A stretch of 64,000 bases of DNA from an uncultured Oscillospiraceae bacterium (GCA_934589525.1 CAKTOB010000011.1:8336-72335), one strand, 5' to 3'. Positions 33,673 through 41,994 are shown, counted from the stretch's first letter. The notes: generated by a model from the sequence alone, not told the origin. Numbers and translations are program-made.

Positions 33673-34856
33673 TTGTCGTCTCCTCTCTTTACAATCACAG
33701 AACAGCCCATCCCGCCTCCAATACACAGCGTGGCCAGTCCAAAAGTTGCATTTCGTCTCTTCATTTCGTACAACAATGTAACTAGAATACGGCAACCCGA
33801 GGCTCCTACCGGATGTCCCAATGCGATTGCACCACCGTTGACGTTTAATTTATCCTCAGGGAAATTCAATTCCCGTGCAACAGCTATAGACTGGGCTGCG
33901 AACGCTTCGTTTGCCTCAATAAGATCTAAGTCTTCTACCGTCATATCAAGTTTATCCAGGATTTTCCTTGTTGATGCCACTGGTCCGATTCCCATAATTT
34001 CCGGGGCCACCCCTCCTAAAGCACCGCCTAACCACTCTGCCATAGGTGTTAGTTCCAGTTCGCGAAGCTTTTCTTCACTCACCAATACTACCGCTGCAGC
34101 ACCGTCATTAATAGTAGAGGAATTTCCAGCTGTCACCAGACCATTTTCCTGAAAGGCTGGACGTAAACGCCCCAGTGCATCTTCTGTAGTACCAAAGCGA
34201 ATTCCCTCGTCAGCATCGAATACAACAGTCTGCTTCTTCTGCTTAATTACAACGGGGACAATCTCATCCTTGAAGCGTCCATCTAGCACCGCCGCTTCTG
34301 CCTTACTTTGACTCTTCGCAGCAAATTCGTCTAATTCTTTTCGGGACAGATTCCACTTTTTGCACACATTTTCGGCAGTCACGCCCATGTGATAATCATT
34401 AAAGGCTTCCCACAGCGCATCATTTACCATAGCATCCATCATTGAAGCATTTCCCATGCGATAGCCATAGCGAGCCTGCTTTAAAAGATACGGAGCCGAA
34501 GACATGTTCTCCACACCGCCCGCAACAACGATGTCCGCATCTCCGCATCGAATCATCCTTGCGGCATTATTTACACTATCCAATCCGGAGCCACAGACAA
34601 CGTTAATGGTTTCTGCGGTTGTCTCAACCGGCAAACCCGCTTTGATTGATGCCTGTCTAGCAATATTCTGTCCAAGCCCAGCCTGAATCACGCAACCCAT
34701 AAATACATGATCTACCTCTTCTGGGCTTATTCCTGCCCGGGCTACAGACTCTTTGATGACCAAGGCTCCCATTTCAGCTGCAGGCACTCCGCTTAGACTG
34801 CCTCCCATTTTACCGATTGGCGTCCTACATGCACTTACTAAATATACTTTCTTCAT
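33669..34856 (-). CDS. Acetyl-CoA C-acetyltransferase (thiolase)
   Basis: A 395-residue thiolase condensing two acetyl-CoA to acetoacetyl-CoA (or the reverse). The acylated Cys is in NVVCGSGLDSV near 88, the GGAIALGHPVGASG motif with His is near 345, and the second catalytic Cys is in LCIGGGMG near 378. Start ATG 34856 with GGAGG inside the end of the acyltransferase gene, one base after its stop. This tight coupling to a sugar N-acyltransferase, and to hbd behind it, suggests a dedicated supply of 3-hydroxybutyryl-CoA. Confidence 0.95.
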   Translation of the reverse strand: MKKVYLVSACRTPIGKMGGSLSGVPAAEMGALVIKESVARAGISPEEVDHVFMGCVIQAGLGQNIARQASIKAGLPVETTAETINVVCGSGLDSVNNAARMIRCGDADIVVAGGVENMSSAPYLLKQARYGYRMGNASMMDAMVNDALWEAFNDYHMGVTAENVCKKWNLSRKELDEFAAKSQSKAEAAVLDGRFKDEIVPVVIKQKKQTVVFDADEGIRFGTTEDALGRLRPAFQENGLVTAGNSSTINDGAAAVVLVSEEKLRELELTPMAEWLGGALGGVAPEIMGIGPVASTRKILDKLDMTVEDLDLIEANEAFAAQSIAVARELNFPEDKLNVNGGAIALGHPVGASGCRILVTLLYEMKRRNATFGLATLCIGGGMGCSVIVKRGDDK

Positions 34857-34857
34857 G

Positions 34858-35718
34858 TCAATCCTCCAAATCGTCAATATGGAATTTTTCTCTTTGCGGA
34901 ATGTTCAAACTTTCATACCATGTTTTAAAATCGCTCTCAGACCAGGGCATATAATGAAAAAAGTGATTCCGCCAAGGGTACGCAGCCTCCCCCGTGATTT
35001 TATGCTTCAGTTTTCTGACGTCCGTAACTACTTTTCCGGGGTTTCCCACCACAACGGCATAAGAGGGGACATTTTTTGTAACATTTGAACATGCACCAAT
35101 CAGTGCATCCTGTCCTATCTCAACGCCAGGCATAACAACAGTCCCAGTTGCGACTACCGCAAATGGCTTAATATGTACTCCTATAAAATGGTCCGAAGGA
35201 GGTGTTGGGTCATTTGTTAGGACAACATAAGGAAATATCCAGACAAAATCCTCAACTGTGGACAGCTGGCCAATATGGACATTACTGTGCATTCTAACAT
35301 AATTCCCGATTCTGCAATTTCCCTGAATATCGGACAGCGTGCCAACACTTACATGATCACCAATTTCAGAGCACTCACGGACTGTAACTCTGTGACCAGT
35401 TTGGAATTCATTGCCAATGGTCGATCCAGCATATAGAATGGAGCCACTGCGAATCAAGGCATTACTGCCAATCGTCAAGGGATGCGCATGAGCAGTTCGC
35501 TCCAAGCAAAAATCCATCCAATACTCACCAAGAATGCAATTGGAACCCACAAACGAATCATCTCCCAATGTAACGTGGCTACGAATAATTGAATTGCTGT
35601 CAATATACACGTTGTTTCCAATCGATACGTTATCTTCAACAATTACATTATGCCCCAGAACCACGCCTTCACCAAAGGTTACTCGTTCTCCAATATTACA
35701 GTTATTTCCTTTTTGCAT
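34858..35718 (-). CDS. Left-handed beta-helix sugar N-acyltransferase
   Basis: A 286-residue protein built of hexapeptide repeats ([LIV]G-x4 units such as IGNNVYIDSNS, VTLGDDSFVG, IGDHVSVG), two arrays separated by a loop with HAHPLTIG near 78, and ending in a tail with aromatic residues (WRNHFFHYMPWSESDFKTWY). It resembles WbbJ/FdtC-type N-acyltransferases and is longer than FdtC. As neighbours are FdtA- and FdtB-like, it should acylate the 3-amino group of a dTDP-3,6-dideoxyhexose. The acyl-CoA used is not visible, but the two coupled downstream genes make 3-hydroxybutyryl-CoA. Start ATG 35718 after AAAGGAGG. Confidence 0.85.
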   Translation of the reverse strand: MQKGNNCNIGERVTFGEGVVLGHNVIVEDNVSIGNNVYIDSNSIIRSHVTLGDDSFVGSNCILGEYWMDFCLERTAHAHPLTIGSNALIRSGSILYAGSTIGNEFQTGHRVTVRECSEIGDHVSVGTLSDIQGNCRIGNYVRMHSNVHIGQLSTVEDFVWIFPYVVLTNDPTPPSDHFIGVHIKPFAVVATGTVVMPGVEIGQDALIGACSNVTKNVPSYAVVVGNPGKVVTDVRKLKHKITGEAAYPWRNHFFHYMPWSESDFKTWYESLNIPQREKFHIDDLED

Positions 35719-35735
35719 AAATGGCCTCCTTTGTT

Positions 35736-36842
35736 TTATTTGAACTGATTTATAGCGTCAATCACATAGCTGATTTGCTCATCCGTCATACCATAGAACA
35801 TAGGTAGACTTAACACCGTATTACTTATTTTTTCTGCCAGCGGTAGTGCTCCCTTATGGATATTTAGCGATTCATAACAGGGCTGCATGTGCATGGGAAC
35901 CGGATAATGAATCACAGTTGCGATTCCCTTTTCTTTCAAATAAGTCTCCAGCGCATTCCGCTTATCACAGCGAATGACGAAGACATGATAAATATGGTCA
36001 AAAACTTCATCCACAGGCAAGGGGAGCTGAATCAAAGGGTTGGTAATCTCACTGAGATAGCGTGCTGCAATTCTCTTCCGGTCATTGTTCCAGGCATCCA
36101 GGTGCGGCAACTTCACCCGAAGCAGCGCTGCCTGCATTTCATCCAGTCGGCTGTTAGTGCCCTGGTAGATATGATGATACTTGCGATCGCTACCATAGTT
36201 TCCAAGCGCTCGAACTCTATCCGCAATCTCTTTATTATTGGTTACAACGCAGCCCGCATCCCCCATAGCTCCTAGATTCTTGCCGGGATAGAAGCTAAAA
36301 GCGGCAGCATCACTCAACGTTCCGATTTTCCGTCCCTTGTATCGTACACCATGGGCCTGGGCAGCATCTTCAACGACCCTCAGATGATAACGGGCTGCAA
36401 GCTCGTTAATTGGATCCATATCAGCAGCACGCCCCTGTAGGTGAACGGCAATGATTGCCTTCGTTCTGGGTGTGATTTTTTCTTCGATTCGTGCCGGATC
36501 AATGTTATAGGTTTCCAGGATTGGCTCTACAAATACAGGAGTTGCTCCACAATAAGTCACTGCCAGTGCCGTAGCGATAAAGGTATTACTAGGAACAATT
36601 ACTTCATCTCCCTGCCCAATATCCATGGCACGCAAAATCAAGAAAATTGCATCCAGTCCAGTTGCAACACCAACGCAATGTTTTGCCTGGCAATAGTCAG
36701 CGAACTCTTTTTCAAAAGCCGCACACTCCGGTCCCTGAATGAAGGAACTGTTATCTACAACTCTAACAAACGCCTCATTCAATTCAGAACGGAGCTCATT
36801 GTGCATAGGTTTGAAATCAGCAAATGGAACATTCATTTTCAT
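35736..36842 (-). CDS. fdtB: DegT/DnrJ/EryC1 sugar 3-aminotransferase (FdtB-like)
   Basis: A 368-residue PLP enzyme. Motifs: VPFADFKPMHNEL start, GVATGLDAIFLILRAM near 58, EDAAQAHG near 158, and the PLP lysine in SFYPGKNLGAMGDAG near 183. NYGSDRKYHH and TNSRLDEMQAALLRVKL near 225 fit the FdtB/QdtB/TylB group acting at C-3 of a dTDP-keto sugar with glutamate as donor. The neighbouring FdtA-like isomerase supports C-3. Start ATG 36842 behind GGAGG; ATG 36836 is the alternative. Confidence 0.9.
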   Translation of the reverse strand: MKMNVPFADFKPMHNELRSELNEAFVRVVDNSSFIQGPECAAFEKEFADYCQAKHCVGVATGLDAIFLILRAMDIGQGDEVIVPSNTFIATALAVTYCGATPVFVEPILETYNIDPARIEEKITPRTKAIIAVHLQGRAADMDPINELAARYHLRVVEDAAQAHGVRYKGRKIGTLSDAAAFSFYPGKNLGAMGDAGCVVTNNKEIADRVRALGNYGSDRKYHHIYQGTNSRLDEMQAALLRVKLPHLDAWNNDRKRIAARYLSEITNPLIQLPLPVDEVFDHIYHVFVIRCDKRNALETYLKEKGIATVIHYPVPMHMQPCYESLNIHKGALPLAEKISNTVLSLPMFYGMTDEQISYVIDAINQFK

Positions 36843-36856
36843 TATTACCTCCATTA

Positions 36857-37276
36857 TTATGTGTGCTGGTTTAATACAGCCTCATAGTCAAATACATAGT
36901 CGTTCTTATCGTATTTCTTGTCCACAATGGCAAGTAAAACGGTATTTGGAGAAAAATTAGACATTTCTCGCCAGACAAATGAATGAATATAAATTCCATC
37001 ATTTGGCTTGTCCAAATGAACACATTTTCTCTCCTTCCCGTTATCGACTAAGATATCACAGCTACCATTTAGGCACAGTAACACTTGATGCAAGTCCTTG
37101 TGAGCATGTCTTCCCCTGGTTACCTCTGGAGAAACATTATAGATATAATAAATACGATTTATTTGAAACGGAATTCCATTTCCTTCCTCAATGGCCACAA
37201 GATTCCCTCGTTCGTCCCCGTGGACAGCCATGGTAATTCGATCAACACCGTTTATCAGTGGACTCAGTACTGCCAT
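36857..37276 (-). CDS. fdtA: dTDP-4-keto-6-deoxyhexose 3,4-ketoisomerase (FdtA/QdtA-like)
   Basis: A 139-residue cupin of the WxcM/FdtA family: DERGNLVAIEE near 22, INRIYYIYNVSPEVTRGRHAHKDLHQ near 39-64 (read in parts; the RGxHAHK histidines are the active-site signature), and IYIHSFVWREM near 95. It moves the keto group from C-4 to C-3 of the RmlB product. Whether the product is the galacto (FdtA) or gluco (QdtA) form cannot be told by eye. Start ATG 37276 lies 35 bases inside the upstream glycosyltransferase gene. Confidence 0.9.
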   Translation of the reverse strand: MAVLSPLINGVDRITMAVHGDERGNLVAIEEGNGIPFQINRIYYIYNVSPEVTRGRHAHKDLHQVLLCLNGSCDILVDNGKERKCVHLDKPNDGIYIHSFVWREMSNFSPNTVLLAIVDKKYDKNDYVFDYEAVLNQHT

Positions 37277-38204
37277 TTTGTACCCCCTTACTATTCTTCA
37301 TCTGTCGAATTATATTTTCTGGGTAAATCAAATATAACGCTAATCGACTGTACCATTTAGTAGTACAAGAAAGCTTAGATAGAAATCTCCCATATCTTAC
37401 TGTTTTTATCTTCCATCCCCAGTGTAAGAGTCGAACTCTCCAACATTTTGAGCAATAAGGAAGTATTTCTCTCCGGAAAATACGCTCATTTTCTTCCATC
37501 AATTTTAGAATTTTCCCAGGCGAGCTAACTCCGTTTGACTGGCAACACACTACTTCCTCCGAGAAAAAATCCAACCTTACTCCGCTTCGTAATAGTTTCA
37601 TAACTCTGGGATAGTCTTCTGTCAATCGATAGGATTCATCATAAAAACCGTATGTCTCAAAGCTGCTCCAACTCTGTGCTGTGGCAGCACCAAATACATA
37701 ATTGGTCACCGCCAAATCATCAAACAGTTCTTGTGGCGTTAATGTCTTAATTTTCTTTACTTCCCATAATTCTGGTTTGCACTGAGCTCCCCCTACAGCG
37801 TTGCTAGTAATCAGCTGTCGTTTAGCTGTGCAAATCACAGATTGGCTTTTAACCATATATGCAGTCCAGCCCGAAAGAACTTCCGGTCCCATAAAAACAT
37901 CATCATCTGCCAGATTGAATACAAAATCTCCTCTTGTTTCTGCAAGAGCAGCATTCAAAGCCCTTACAGTGCCCACATTTTCTTTCAGAGCAATAATACT
38001 CCAATGCACATTTTCCCGGGAATGAGAATCTAAATACTCCCTGATTTTCTCCGGAGAGAAGCCAACATCGCCATCTACAACGATGATATATTGAACATTC
38101 GGGTAGGACTGCATCAAAACCGAATCGACAGAGCAAAAAAGTGTTTTACTCTCATAGTGAGGTGTTATAACCGTAATCAAAGGGGATTTATCCATGTTAC
38201 CCAT
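37242..38204 (-). CDS. Family 2 glycosyltransferase
   Basis: A 320-residue GT-A enzyme: ITVITPHYESKTLFCSVDSVL start, YIIVVDGD near 40, LADDDVFMG near 98 (metal site). Its middle part, with two adjacent Cys (VVCCQSNG near 227), is not informative. Start ATG 38204 overlaps the wzt stop; ATG 38195 is possible. The end overlaps fdtA by 35 bases, unusual for this compact operon and a sign of tight packing. AT-rich composition. Confidence 0.87.
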   Translation of the reverse strand: MGNMDKSPLITVITPHYESKTLFCSVDSVLMQSYPNVQYIIVVDGDVGFSPEKIREYLDSHSRENVHWSIIALKENVGTVRALNAALAETRGDFVFNLADDDVFMGPEVLSGWTAYMVKSQSVICTAKRQLITSNAVGGAQCKPELWEVKKIKTLTPQELFDDLAVTNYVFGAATAQSWSSFETYGFYDESYRLTEDYPRVMKLLRSGVRLDFFSEEVVCCQSNGVSSPGKILKLMEENERIFRREILPYCSKCWRVRLLHWGWKIKTVRYGRFLSKLSCTTKWYSRLALYLIYPENIIRQMKNSKGVQNGSTESTDKRC

Positions 38205-38940
38205 TGGCCTGTCGATACATTCTAAAAGCATCTTCCGAGGGCATGAAGCACATTAGCTTACCATGGTCTAACCAAGCTGCTTTCTGGCATAATTCCTTTA
38301 CCTGCTCCTCACTGTGACTTACAAACAGGAGCGTGGTGCCTCCCTCCATCATATACGCCATACGTTCCTTGCATTTTTGCTGAAAACGATAGTCGCCAAC
38401 AGACAAAATTTCGTCCACAACGAGGATATCTGCACGGACCTCCGTAGCAATGGCAAAGCCTAACCGCGCCACCATACCGCTAGAGAAATTCTTCACAGGC
38501 ACATCAATAAACTCCCAGAGCTCCGCAAAATCCACAATGCTCCGAAAATGGGCATCCATGAACTTTCGGTCATGGCCCAGCACCGCACCATTCAGATAGA
38601 TATTTTCCCGTGCCGTCAAATCGGGGTCAAAACCGGCGCCAAGCTCAATCAAGGGCGCAATGCTTCCATGAACCTTGACGCTTCCAGAACTGGGATACAG
38701 CACTCCTGCCATGCATTTCAGCAGAGTACTTTTGCCACTCCCGTTGGCACCGATCAAGGCTACGGATTCCCCCCTGTTGACGGTCAGGTTTACACCCTTT
38801 AATGCGTAGAATTCGTTGAACATCAGTTGACGTTTCACAAGCTTGACAAGATATTCTTTAAAAGTATCGGTTTTTTCCTTTGCCAGATTAAAGCGCATGG
38901 ACACATTCTTTACTTCAATAATGGGTTCTGTTTTCTGCAT
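38197..38940 (-). CDS. Polysaccharide ABC exporter ATPase (Wzt/TagH type)
   Basis: A 247-residue ATPase of the glycan-export class. Walker A GANGSGKST near 63, the family's GSIAPLIELGAGFDPDLTARENIYLNG segment near 87-113 (in parts), signature FSSGMVARLGFA near 145, and Walker B ILVVDEILSVGD near 167. It ends soon after the H-loop (FVSHSEEQV) and so lacks the C-terminal carbohydrate-binding domain of some Wzt proteins; export should therefore not depend on a terminal sugar cap. ATG 38940 behind AGGAAAG. Confidence 0.93.
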   Translation of the reverse strand: MQKTEPIIEVKNVSMRFNLAKEKTDTFKEYLVKLVKRQLMFNEFYALKGVNLTVNRGESVALIGANGSGKSTLLKCMAGVLYPSSGSVKVHGSIAPLIELGAGFDPDLTARENIYLNGAVLGHDRKFMDAHFRSIVDFAELWEFIDVPVKNFSSGMVARLGFAIATEVRADILVVDEILSVGDYRFQQKCKERMAYMMEGGTTLLFVSHSEEQVKELCQKAAWLDHGKLMCFMPSEDAFRMYRQANG

Positions 38941-38954
38941 ATACTTTCCTCCCA

Positions 38955-39731
38955 TTAGATATACAAAATGAAGTTGCGCTGCATTTTGCGGAAGACCAGC
39001 ATTCCCGCAGCCAGAGCCGCCACGCTGACCCAAATACATCGCCACCACATAGCTGCCTCCGGCACCGTGCCATAGAGCACCAGCTCCCGGAAGAACGTAA
39101 TATAGGAGCACATGGGATTTGCCTGAACCACAGGTATGATTTCCTCCGGCAAGGCATTGACCGGATAGAAAATCGGAGTCAGATACATCCAGGCCAAGGT
39201 CAGCACTCCATACAAGTGGGTAATGTCCCGGAAATAGACGCTAAGGGCGGACAGCACCATCCCAATACCCATAGAAAACAGCAGCAGAAACAGCAGCGGC
39301 ATAGGGAACAGCAGAATTGTCCAATAAAACGGTGCTTTTGTAAACAGCATGACGATGACGATTGCCGCCAAGGAAAAGCTCATGGTCACAAAGCTGGAAA
39401 GTACCCGGCTGATGGGGAAAATGAACTTGGGGATATATACCTTTTTGATCAAGCTGCCGTTCTGCAAGACAGAATACATGCTCATATTGGTGCTTTCATT
39501 GAAAAATGCCCATAGCGTTTGTCCAGTGATCAGGTACAACGGGAAATTTGGAATGTCAAACCGGAACATATAGCTGAATACTACCGTCATCACGGACATC
39601 ATCAACAACGGATTCAAAAGGCTCCACACATAGCCCAGAAGGCTTCTGCGGTATTTTACTTTTAAATCCCGCCCGACCAACTCCTTCAGGAGGGGCTTAT
39701 ATTGCAGGAAGTGCTGCCATGCTTCTTTCAT
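38955..39731 (-). CDS. Polysaccharide ABC exporter permease (Wzm/TagG type)
   Basis: A 258-residue ABC-2 permease with six hydrophobic segments. The cytoplasmic start LLKELVGRDLKVKYRRSLLGYVWSLLNP and the late YLTPIFYPVNALPEEI segment are family hallmarks. With the ATPase 14 bases downstream it forms the pump that flips the lipid-linked polymer. The start overlaps the upstream glycosyltransferase stop by ATGA. Confidence 0.94.
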   Translation of the reverse strand: MKEAWQHFLQYKPLLKELVGRDLKVKYRRSLLGYVWSLLNPLLMMSVMTVVFSYMFRFDIPNFPLYLITGQTLWAFFNESTNMSMYSVLQNGSLIKKVYIPKFIFPISRVLSSFVTMSFSLAAIVIVMLFTKAPFYWTILLFPMPLLFLLLFSMGIGMVLSALSVYFRDITHLYGVLTLAWMYLTPIFYPVNALPEEIIPVVQANPMCSYITFFRELVLYGTVPEAAMWWRCIWVSVAALAAGMLVFRKMQRNFILYI

Positions 39732-40645
39732 TTTTGTTCCTCATTTCGATTCAGATATTCTATACGGGGCCGGAAAAAAGCCCCGGCCCAAGTTCCCCGG
39801 GCCAAAGCCCCAAATCTCGGGAGCCTGGGTTTGCCGTTTTTCATGATCCGCAAAAAATCTCTACCACGTTTTGCGAAACAATACAATCGGCCTTTCATCC
39901 CCTCCTGCCGGTAGAGATAGGCTTCATTTCGGAAAGCATAAAAATAGCGGCCGATCCGCTCCGGTGCGTCCAGGGCCACGTTGGAGCCCTCGTTGTTTTT
40001 GGTTGCGTGGACCACCTGGCTTTGGCCTGCAAGGAAACAGGGCATCTTCCCCCGGATCGCAATGCGGCGGGTGAATTCCAGGTCGTCGCCCCAGATAAAG
40101 AACTCGGTGATGGGCAGCCCAAACCGGCATATCACGTCCGACCGCAGGAACAGGGAGACAAAGGTCGCCTGTTTTGCCCGAACAAGGCCATTTCTCAAAA
40201 GGCTCTTATTTTCACAGCAATTCTTTTCGAGCTTCTGTCGGTTCATTTTGCACTCGCCGCCATCGGTCCACAAGGCCACGCTGCTGAGCCAGCCGTAGTT
40301 TCCGCCCAGGGCCCGGTCTGCTTCCAGGAGTTTTTCCAGGGCCTGGGGCTCAGGCAGGGTGTCATCATCCATGACCCAGACGAACTCATAGCCTGCCTCC
40401 ACCGCCCAGCGCATGCCCCGGTTGAAGCCTCCGGCGCCGCCCAGGTTGCTGCCGGTATTCCGGTAACGGCAATCCTGCTGCCCGGCGGCCCACTGGGCCG
40501 TACCGTCCGTGCTGGCGTTATCCACGATCAGAATGTCACACCCCGCACTCTGGCCCCGCAGAGCTTCCACGCACTGCTTCAAAAGCTCCAAGCGGTTATA
40601 GGTGACCACCACCGCGCAAACGCCGTGTTTTTTCTCCTCTTGCAT
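39728..40645 (-). CDS. Rhamnosyl/galactofuranosyl-type family 2 glycosyltransferase
   Basis: A 305-residue GT-A enzyme. CAVVVTYNRLELLKQCVEAL start, ILIVDNASTDGT near 39, NLGGAGGFNRGM near 68 and the metal site WVMDDDTLPEP near 90 resemble GlfT-like and RfbF-like enzymes. GC-rich, unlike the next genes. First gene of the operon. The ATG at 40657 abuts GGAGG with no spacing, so I prefer ATG 40645, though its 12-base spacing is long. Confidence 0.87.
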   Translation of the reverse strand: MQEEKKHGVCAVVVTYNRLELLKQCVEALRGQSAGCDILIVDNASTDGTAQWAAGQQDCRYRNTGSNLGGAGGFNRGMRWAVEAGYEFVWVMDDDTLPEPQALEKLLEADRALGGNYGWLSSVALWTDGGECKMNRQKLEKNCCENKSLLRNGLVRAKQATFVSLFLRSDVICRFGLPITEFFIWGDDLEFTRRIAIRGKMPCFLAGQSQVVHATKNNEGSNVALDAPERIGRYFYAFRNEAYLYRQEGMKGRLYCFAKRGRDFLRIMKNGKPRLPRFGALARGTWAGAFFRPRIEYLNRNEEQK

Positions 40646-40780
40646 CCGGCCGCCCATCCTCCTTCAAGCCTTTCCCCCCGAAAAAACAGAAGCCCTCCGG
40701 GAGTTTTCATCAAAATAGCTAATTCCAAGCAGTATTTTCTACCTTTTTTGCACTTTTAAGGTCATACTGTCAGTAGTGCC

Positions 40781-40809
40781 ATTATACCACACCGCTCCCG
40801 CTTTTGCAA
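40781..40809 (-). promoter_or_regulatory. Promoter of the 16-gene glycan operon
   Basis: Minus strand: -35 TTGCAA (40809-40804), 17-bp spacer, perfect -10 TATAAT (40786-40781). It leaves a leader of about 125 bases that includes a GC-rich stretch then CTGTTTTTT (about 40684-40710). No further promoter or terminator of similar quality is evident down to 24336. The rest of 40646-41031 holds no gene. Confidence 0.8.
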
Positions 40810-41031
40810 CCCAAAAAGCATCACATTTGTCGTTCTGTCGCAAAATATAGAATGCGGCCGGCCTGGATCTGTTCAAGGAGCACCTCATGCCCTCCACACT
40901 TGCTGACTATTATTCTGGCGCATTATGTACAGTTTATCATCCACCAGGTACTTGTAATTTGTTTGTCAAATAGCTATAATAGAAAGCGCATATATCATCT
41001 GTTTTTTGTGCGGTTAGCAAACTGTGCTTTT

Positions 41032-41622
41032 TCATCCGTTGCATTCCTTCGCCCACCGCAAAAAGGTACTGTGGGTGATTCCCAGCTGCTTGGCTGCCGC
41101 CCTGGCGGATATTTTCCGGTCTTGCCACTGCTTTTGGATTTCGCAAAATGCCGCGGGCCGTTCTTTGGGTTTTCTGCCGAAGCGAACACCGTTTCGCTTT
41201 GCCGCGGCGATCCCCTCCGCCTGGCGCTGCCGGATAAACTCCCGCTCCGTCTGGGCAACATAGGACAGAAGCTGCAAAACAATGTCCGCGATCAGCGTTC
41301 CGGTCAGGTCCCGGTTTTGCCTGGTGTCAAGCAACGGCATATCCAGCACCACAATGGCCGCCTGTTTTTCTTTTGTGATGATCCGCCACTGCTCCAGGAT
41401 CTCCTCATAATTCCGCCCCAGCCGGTCGATGCTCTTTACTACCAGGGTATCGTCCTTTTTCAGCTTCCGGACCATCCTCTTGTAGTTTTTCCGCTCAAAG
41501 TCCTTCCCGGATTGCTTATCCATGTAGATCCGGTTTCGGGGGATTCCAAACTCCTGCATTGCAAGAAACTGCCGCTGTTCGTTTTGTTCTCTTGTAGAAA
41601 CACGGATATACCCATATTCCAT
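41032..41622 (-). CDS. Serine resolvase/invertase family recombinase
   Basis: A 196-residue small serine recombinase. YGYIRVSTREQNEQRQ opens the domain with the nucleophile Ser in RVST; LVVKSIDRLGRNYEEI near 63 holds the conserved Arg and Asp; FIRQRQAEGIAAAK near 135 leads into a C-terminal helix-turn-helix (ISARAAAKQLGITHSTFLRW near 172). Start ATG 41622 behind GGAGG. No transposase, toxin or partner gene is adjacent. It lies beside a cassette of hairpins and a duplicated tRNA-Tyr end, perhaps its target or a scar. Confidence 0.93.
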   Translation of the reverse strand: MEYGYIRVSTREQNEQRQFLAMQEFGIPRNRIYMDKQSGKDFERKNYKRMVRKLKKDDTLVVKSIDRLGRNYEEILEQWRIITKEKQAAIVVLDMPLLDTRQNRDLTGTLIADIVLQLLSYVAQTEREFIRQRQAEGIAAAKRNGVRFGRKPKERPAAFCEIQKQWQDRKISARAAAKQLGITHSTFLRWAKECNG

Positions 41623-41739
41623 AATACAAACCTCCAATTTATCGGTATCCGGATAAATTGTAATACAGTATGAAATATCTCTGATATAAACAAAAACCCG
41701 AACCCATCCCCACAGGGAGGAAGTTCGGATTTCTTATGT

Positions 41740-41876
41740 TTGGTGGGGGAAGGTGGATTCGATAGCTTGCTTTGCATGGCAAAGCAATAAGGAGAAAACC
41801 AGTTTGCGAACTGGTTTTTCAAACAGGCCACTGGCCTGTTTGATTTAATTGGGTTCGAATCCACCTTTCACCAACA
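41740..41876. repeat. tRNA-derived cassette of three perfect hairpins inside an inverted repeat
   Basis: Left arm 41740-41762 is a 23-bp exact copy of the 3' end of tRNA-Tyr (same bases at 41909-41931). Right arm 41855-41874 pairs with it in inverse over 13 perfect bp plus flanks. Between them are three back-to-back palindromes: TTGCTTTGC/GCAAAGCAA (about 41767-41787), AAAACCAGTT/AACTGGTTTT (about 41795-41818), CAAACAGGCC/GGCCTGTTTG (41820-41842). The whole would fold as a four-way junction. Confidence 0.8.
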
Positions 41877-41901
41877 AAAAAAACACCGCCTTTGGCGGTG
41901 T
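41876..41901 (-). terminator. Terminator after tRNA-Tyr
   Basis: Stem ACACCGCC (41883-41890) / GGCGGTGT (41894-41901), TTT/AAA loop; on the minus strand eight T follow. Confidence 0.88.
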
Positions 41902-41909
41902 CTTTTTGT

Positions 41910-41994
41910 TGGTGGGGGAAGGTGGATTCGAACCACCGAAGCTATAAGCAGCAGATTTACAGTCTGTCCCCTTTGGCCACTCGGGAATTCCCCC
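41910..41994 (-). tRNA. tRNA-Tyr (GTA)
   Basis: 85 bases including an encoded CCA. Acceptor GGGGGAA pairs with TTCCCCC, the anticodon loop is CTGTAAA with GTA, the long variable arm marks a class II tRNA, and the T arm is GGTGGTTCGAATCCACC. One possible A-C mismatch closes the anticodon stem. Its 3' end is duplicated at 41740-41762. Confidence 0.95.

Noticed and set aside
32806-34856. A butyrate-synthesis operon
   Set aside because: Crotonase, Bcd and Etf genes are missing and both genes are coupled to sugar-nucleotide genes, so a glycan role is more likely.
41740-41931. CRISPR array or integron site
   Set aside because: The hairpins differ from one another and are not spaced direct repeats; no cas or integron integrase gene is present.
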